NCBI GenBank assembly: GCA_002393975.1
Contig: DGSM01000070.1
Location: 1-7,561 of the forward strand
Length of the DNA stretch: 7,561 nucleotides
Reading direction: 5' to 3'
Source: Clostridiales bacterium UBA4362
Lineage (GTDB): Bacteria; Bacillota; Clostridia; TANB77; CAG-508
The notes beneath the pieces are model-generated. The model saw nothing but the letters and a program-made list of their open reading frames with translations. It made no database searches and was not told the origin of the DNA. A program made the position numbers and the translations under genes. Position 1 is the stretch's first letter. Each line of letters begins with the position of its first letter. Below, one piece after another: positions 5,709 through 7,561 of this stretch.

Positions 5709-5741
5709 AAAATAAAATAAAATAAAATAAAATAAAATAAA
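5709..5741 (+). repeat. AAAAT pentanucleotide tandem repeat, six units
   Basis: Six exact AAAAT units (T at 5713, 5718, 5723, 5728, 5733 and 5738) followed by AAA. The tract lies 26 nt upstream of the sugar-kinase start codon and 13 nt before its ribosome binding site. It is outside the coding frame, so slippage would change spacing or leader structure, not the protein. Confidence 0.9.
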
Positions 5742-5766
5742 TTTAGTAATTATAAGGAGAATAAAA

Positions 5767-6825
5767 ATGAAAAGAATAGTAGTAATCGGTAGTGCTAATA
5801 TGGACACTACAAATTATCTTAATAGTAATACTTTTCCAGACCGTTTAACTAGTGAGAGCTGCAATGATATATATGAAACAACTAGAGTTTTAGGAGGAAA
5901 AGGAGCAAACCAAGCAGTATCAGCTGCTTTACAATCACAAGGAACAGATGTAGGAGTTTCTTTTATAGGATGTGTTGGTAAAGATGAGTCTGGTTTAAAA
6001 ATTGTACAAAGCTTAAAGGAAAAAGGAATTGATTATTCAGCAGTTAAAGTATTAAATACTGAGACTGATGGTAGAGTAATCTTCGTAAACAAAAATGGTG
6101 AAAATCAAATGTTTGGATATGGTAATTGTATAAAACAATTATCTCCAGAAGTGGTTTTCAACAAGAGAACAGAACCTATTTTAAGAGATGCAGATGTAGT
6201 AGTAATTCAAATGAAAATGCCTGATGATACAATTGAAGAAGTTGTTGATTATTGTGATGAGCATATGGTAACTTTAATGATTGATCCAACACCAGTTGAG
6301 AAATCAGGACTATTAGCTAAGAAAGGTTTAATAGATAAAGCAACATATTTAACACCAAATGAAGAAGAAGCATATGCTTTAGCTAAATATGAAGAAGGGA
6401 TGTCTCTTGAGGATATTAAAGCAGAGTTGAAAAATGCGTCTAGAGAGGAAATATTAGCTGTAATTGAAGGACTTGTTAGAAGACATCCTAATGTTATTGC
6501 AACTTTAGGAGACAAAGGTATTATGTATTATAATCCTGATAAAGGATTAGTACATCGTAATCCATATCCTACTGAATGCATTGACTCAACAGGAGCAGGA
6601 GATACCTTTAATGGAACTTTTGCAGCAGCTATTTCAAGAGGGGAAGATTTAGAAACCTCTATTGATTATGCTTTAATGAATTGTGCTAACAAAGTTAAAG
6701 AAAAAGGAGCTCAAAATGGTATGCAAACATATGCAGAAACTCAAAGAGATTTAGAAGCATATAATAAAAAACATAATCCAAATGGTAAAGACACATCTGA
6801 TGATGATGGCACACCAGAGATTTAA
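5767..6825 (+). CDS. PfkB/ribokinase-family sugar kinase
   Basis: A 352-residue cytoplasmic carbohydrate kinase that transfers phosphate from ATP to a sugar or nucleoside hydroxyl. It starts VVIGSANMD, has the first PfkB signature GGKGANQA (43-50), TPNEEEA (196-202) and the second signature DSTGAGDTFNG (273-283) with the catalytic base Asp279 and the anion hole GAGD. The order and overall sequence are closest to ribokinase, which makes ribose-5-phosphate, but the substrate cannot be fixed. It is longer than the usual length of about 300 residues because of a charged segment at about 203-235 and a C-terminal tail rich in Asn, Lys and Asp (about 332-352, ending DDDGTPEI). AAGGAGA lies just before the ATG. 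No separate promoter is evident between 5600 and 5766, so transcription probably comes from the riboswitch 2 promoter by terminator read-through, giving possible metal control of a sugar kinase. No ribose transporter or rbsD is adjacent. Confidence 0.92.
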   Translation: MKRIVVIGSANMDTTNYLNSNTFPDRLTSESCNDIYETTRVLGGKGANQAVSAALQSQGTDVGVSFIGCVGKDESGLKIVQSLKEKGIDYSAVKVLNTETDGRVIFVNKNGENQMFGYGNCIKQLSPEVVFNKRTEPILRDADVVVIQMKMPDDTIEEVVDYCDEHMVTLMIDPTPVEKSGLLAKKGLIDKATYLTPNEEEAYALAKYEEGMSLEDIKAELKNASREEILAVIEGLVRRHPNVIATLGDKGIMYYNPDKGLVHRNPYPTECIDSTGAGDTFNGTFAAAISRGEDLETSIDYALMNCANKVKEKGAQNGMQTYAETQRDLEAYNKKHNPNGKDTSDDDGTPEI

Positions 6826-6870
6826 TAAAGCATATAATAAAACAATAATAATAAAATTAAAAATAATAAA

Positions 6871-6900
6871 AAGGCTTGAGAGAAATCTCAAGTCTTTTTT
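6871..6900 (+). terminator. Terminator after the sugar kinase
   Basis: AAGGCTTGAGA (6871-6881) pairs with TCTCAAGTCTT (6886-6896), 11 bp with one G-U, around a GAAA loop; the T run extends to 6900. It closes the riboswitch 2 / kinase unit. Confidence 0.9.
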
Positions 6901-6984
6901 ATTTATATTAACATTTATATTTTGGTTTTCTTTTATATTTATATTTTTATTGTCTTTTTTCTATAAGCCTTATGAATAAAAGGA

Positions 6985-7013
6985 TTTACAAAATACTAAA
7001 GCCGTTGTATAAT
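6985..7013 (+). promoter_or_regulatory. Promoter of the transglutaminase-like gene
   Basis: TTTACA (6985-6990), 17-nt spacer, TATAAT (7008-7013), placed after the kinase terminator and about 55 nt ahead of the next start codon. Only the fourth -35 base group differs slightly from consensus, so this is a good sigma-A-type match. Confidence 0.7.
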
Positions 7014-7068
7014 ATGAAAATAATTTTAATGCTAAAGATGGTTATTCTAAACAAATAGGAGAGAGAAT

Positions 7069-7561
7069 ATGATTAATAATGGTCTGTTTTCAGCACCTAG
7101 ATTTGATGATCCAGAATACTACTTAGCTAGTGGCCCTAGAACTGAAGTTACACCTGCTATAAGAGAATTAGCTGAAAATGCTAAAGGAGATACAGATAAA
7201 GAATTAGCTTTAGATATGTTAAAGGTTATGAATAAGGCTACTCCTTATCATAGTTTGTATTTGCAATATGATAATAGACAATTTAAAAAGAGTGCTGATG
7301 AAATATTAAAAGATGGCCAAAGAAATTGGTTCTTTGATAGTGCTACTCTTTATACTGCTCTTTTAAGGGCAAGAGGGATTCCTGCTATGCAGATTTTAAC
7401 ATTTAGTGTTAAACCTGCAGTTAATGACCCTTTGGAATTTATGAGTGGTTATATTTTTGTTGCAGCTCATTTAAAAGATGAACAAGGTAATGCTTCATGG
7501 CAAGTTACTGAACCTCATGTAGGTGATTATACTATTGCATGGAATAGAATTGGTTTTAGAC
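7069..7561 (+). CDS. Transglutaminase-like fold protein with substituted catalytic residues (partial)
   Basis: The first 164 codons of a gene that leaves the right edge. AGGAG (7057-7061) sits 7 nt before the ATG. No signal peptide, so cytoplasmic. The core ATLYTALLRARGIPAMQI (92-109) is the helix and turn that follow the nucleophile in transglutaminase-like proteases (pattern C-x-D-x-A-x-L then ALLRA-x-GIPAR). SGYIFVAAHL (126-135) matches the strand that normally carries the His, and WQVTEP (144-149) the strand with the Asp (W-x-x-x-D-P). At these positions this protein has Phe88, Tyr128 and Glu148 instead of Cys, His and Asp, so it should lack classic transglutaminase or protease activity and may be a binding or structural version of the fold. 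It has its own promoter and is separated from the kinase by a terminator. Confidence 0.7.
   Translation, partial: MINNGLFSAPRFDDPEYYLASGPRTEVTPAIRELAENAKGDTDKELALDMLKVMNKATPYHSLYLQYDNRQFKKSADEILKDGQRNWFFDSATLYTALLRARGIPAMQILTFSVKPAVNDPLEFMSGYIFVAAHLKDEQGNASWQVTEPHVGDYTIAWNRIGFR

Noticed and set aside
6249..6515. 88-codon minus-strand ORF inside the sugar-kinase gene
   Set aside because: It is entirely antisense to the conserved PfkB core with no start signal or recognisable domain.
6782..6979. 65-codon ORF with a hydrophobic C-terminus overlapping the kinase end
   Set aside because: It begins inside the kinase gene in another frame and reads through the terminator hairpin. The Phe/Ile-rich end is what AT-rich DNA gives by chance, and there is no ribosome binding site.

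Overview
The window is strongly AT-rich and looks like a low-GC Firmicute chromosome, most likely a gut Clostridia-type or related lineage. The evidence is AGGAGG-type ribosome binding sites before most genes, promoters with near-consensus TTGACA/TATAAT boxes that often carry an extended TGn -10, hairpin-plus-U-tract terminators, and Lys/Asn/Ile-rich proteins. Stops are TAA and TAG and Trp is TGG, so the standard code fits. The exact genus cannot be read from the sequence.

Layout. On the minus strand at the left are a partial membrane-anchored protein (1-146) and, upstream of it in the same operon, a PstS-like substrate-binding protein (159-1238). Further upstream, also on the minus strand, is an independent transcription unit with its own extended -10 promoter, a foldable RNA closed by a 9-bp stem, and an intrinsic terminator (1373-1608). 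I call this a structured non-coding RNA of unassigned class. Diverging from it on the plus strand, a consensus promoter drives a riboswitch leader (aptamer 1701-1800, terminator 1850-1887) followed by an unrecognised 604-residue cytoplasmic protein (1935-3749). A membrane-anchored acidic protein follows from its own promoter (3894-4967). Tail-to-tail with it lies a decayed fragment of a related gene on the minus strand (5068-5340).

A second copy of the same riboswitch (aptamer 5415-5517, terminator 5564-5600) follows. Directly behind it is a 10-codon ORF with an excellent ribosome binding site, then an (AAAAT)6 tract, then a PfkB/ribokinase-family sugar kinase (5767-6825). The last gene (7069 to the edge) has a transglutaminase-like fold in which all three expected catalytic positions are substituted.

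The central observation is the pair of paralogous leader RNAs about 3.7 kb apart. Their conserved cores (GGGAGUA, UCAACAACA, UGAGAC, closed by an 11-12 bp P1) resemble the yybP-ykoY manganese riboswitch. Neither precedes a recognisable manganese transporter: one precedes an orphan cytoplasmic gene, the other a tiny ORF and a sugar kinase. In copy 2 a complete mutually exclusive P1 / sequestering hairpin / antiterminator / terminator circuit can be read base by base, and it predicts a ligand-ON switch. Class assignment and ligand are inference from motifs, because no covariance search could be run.
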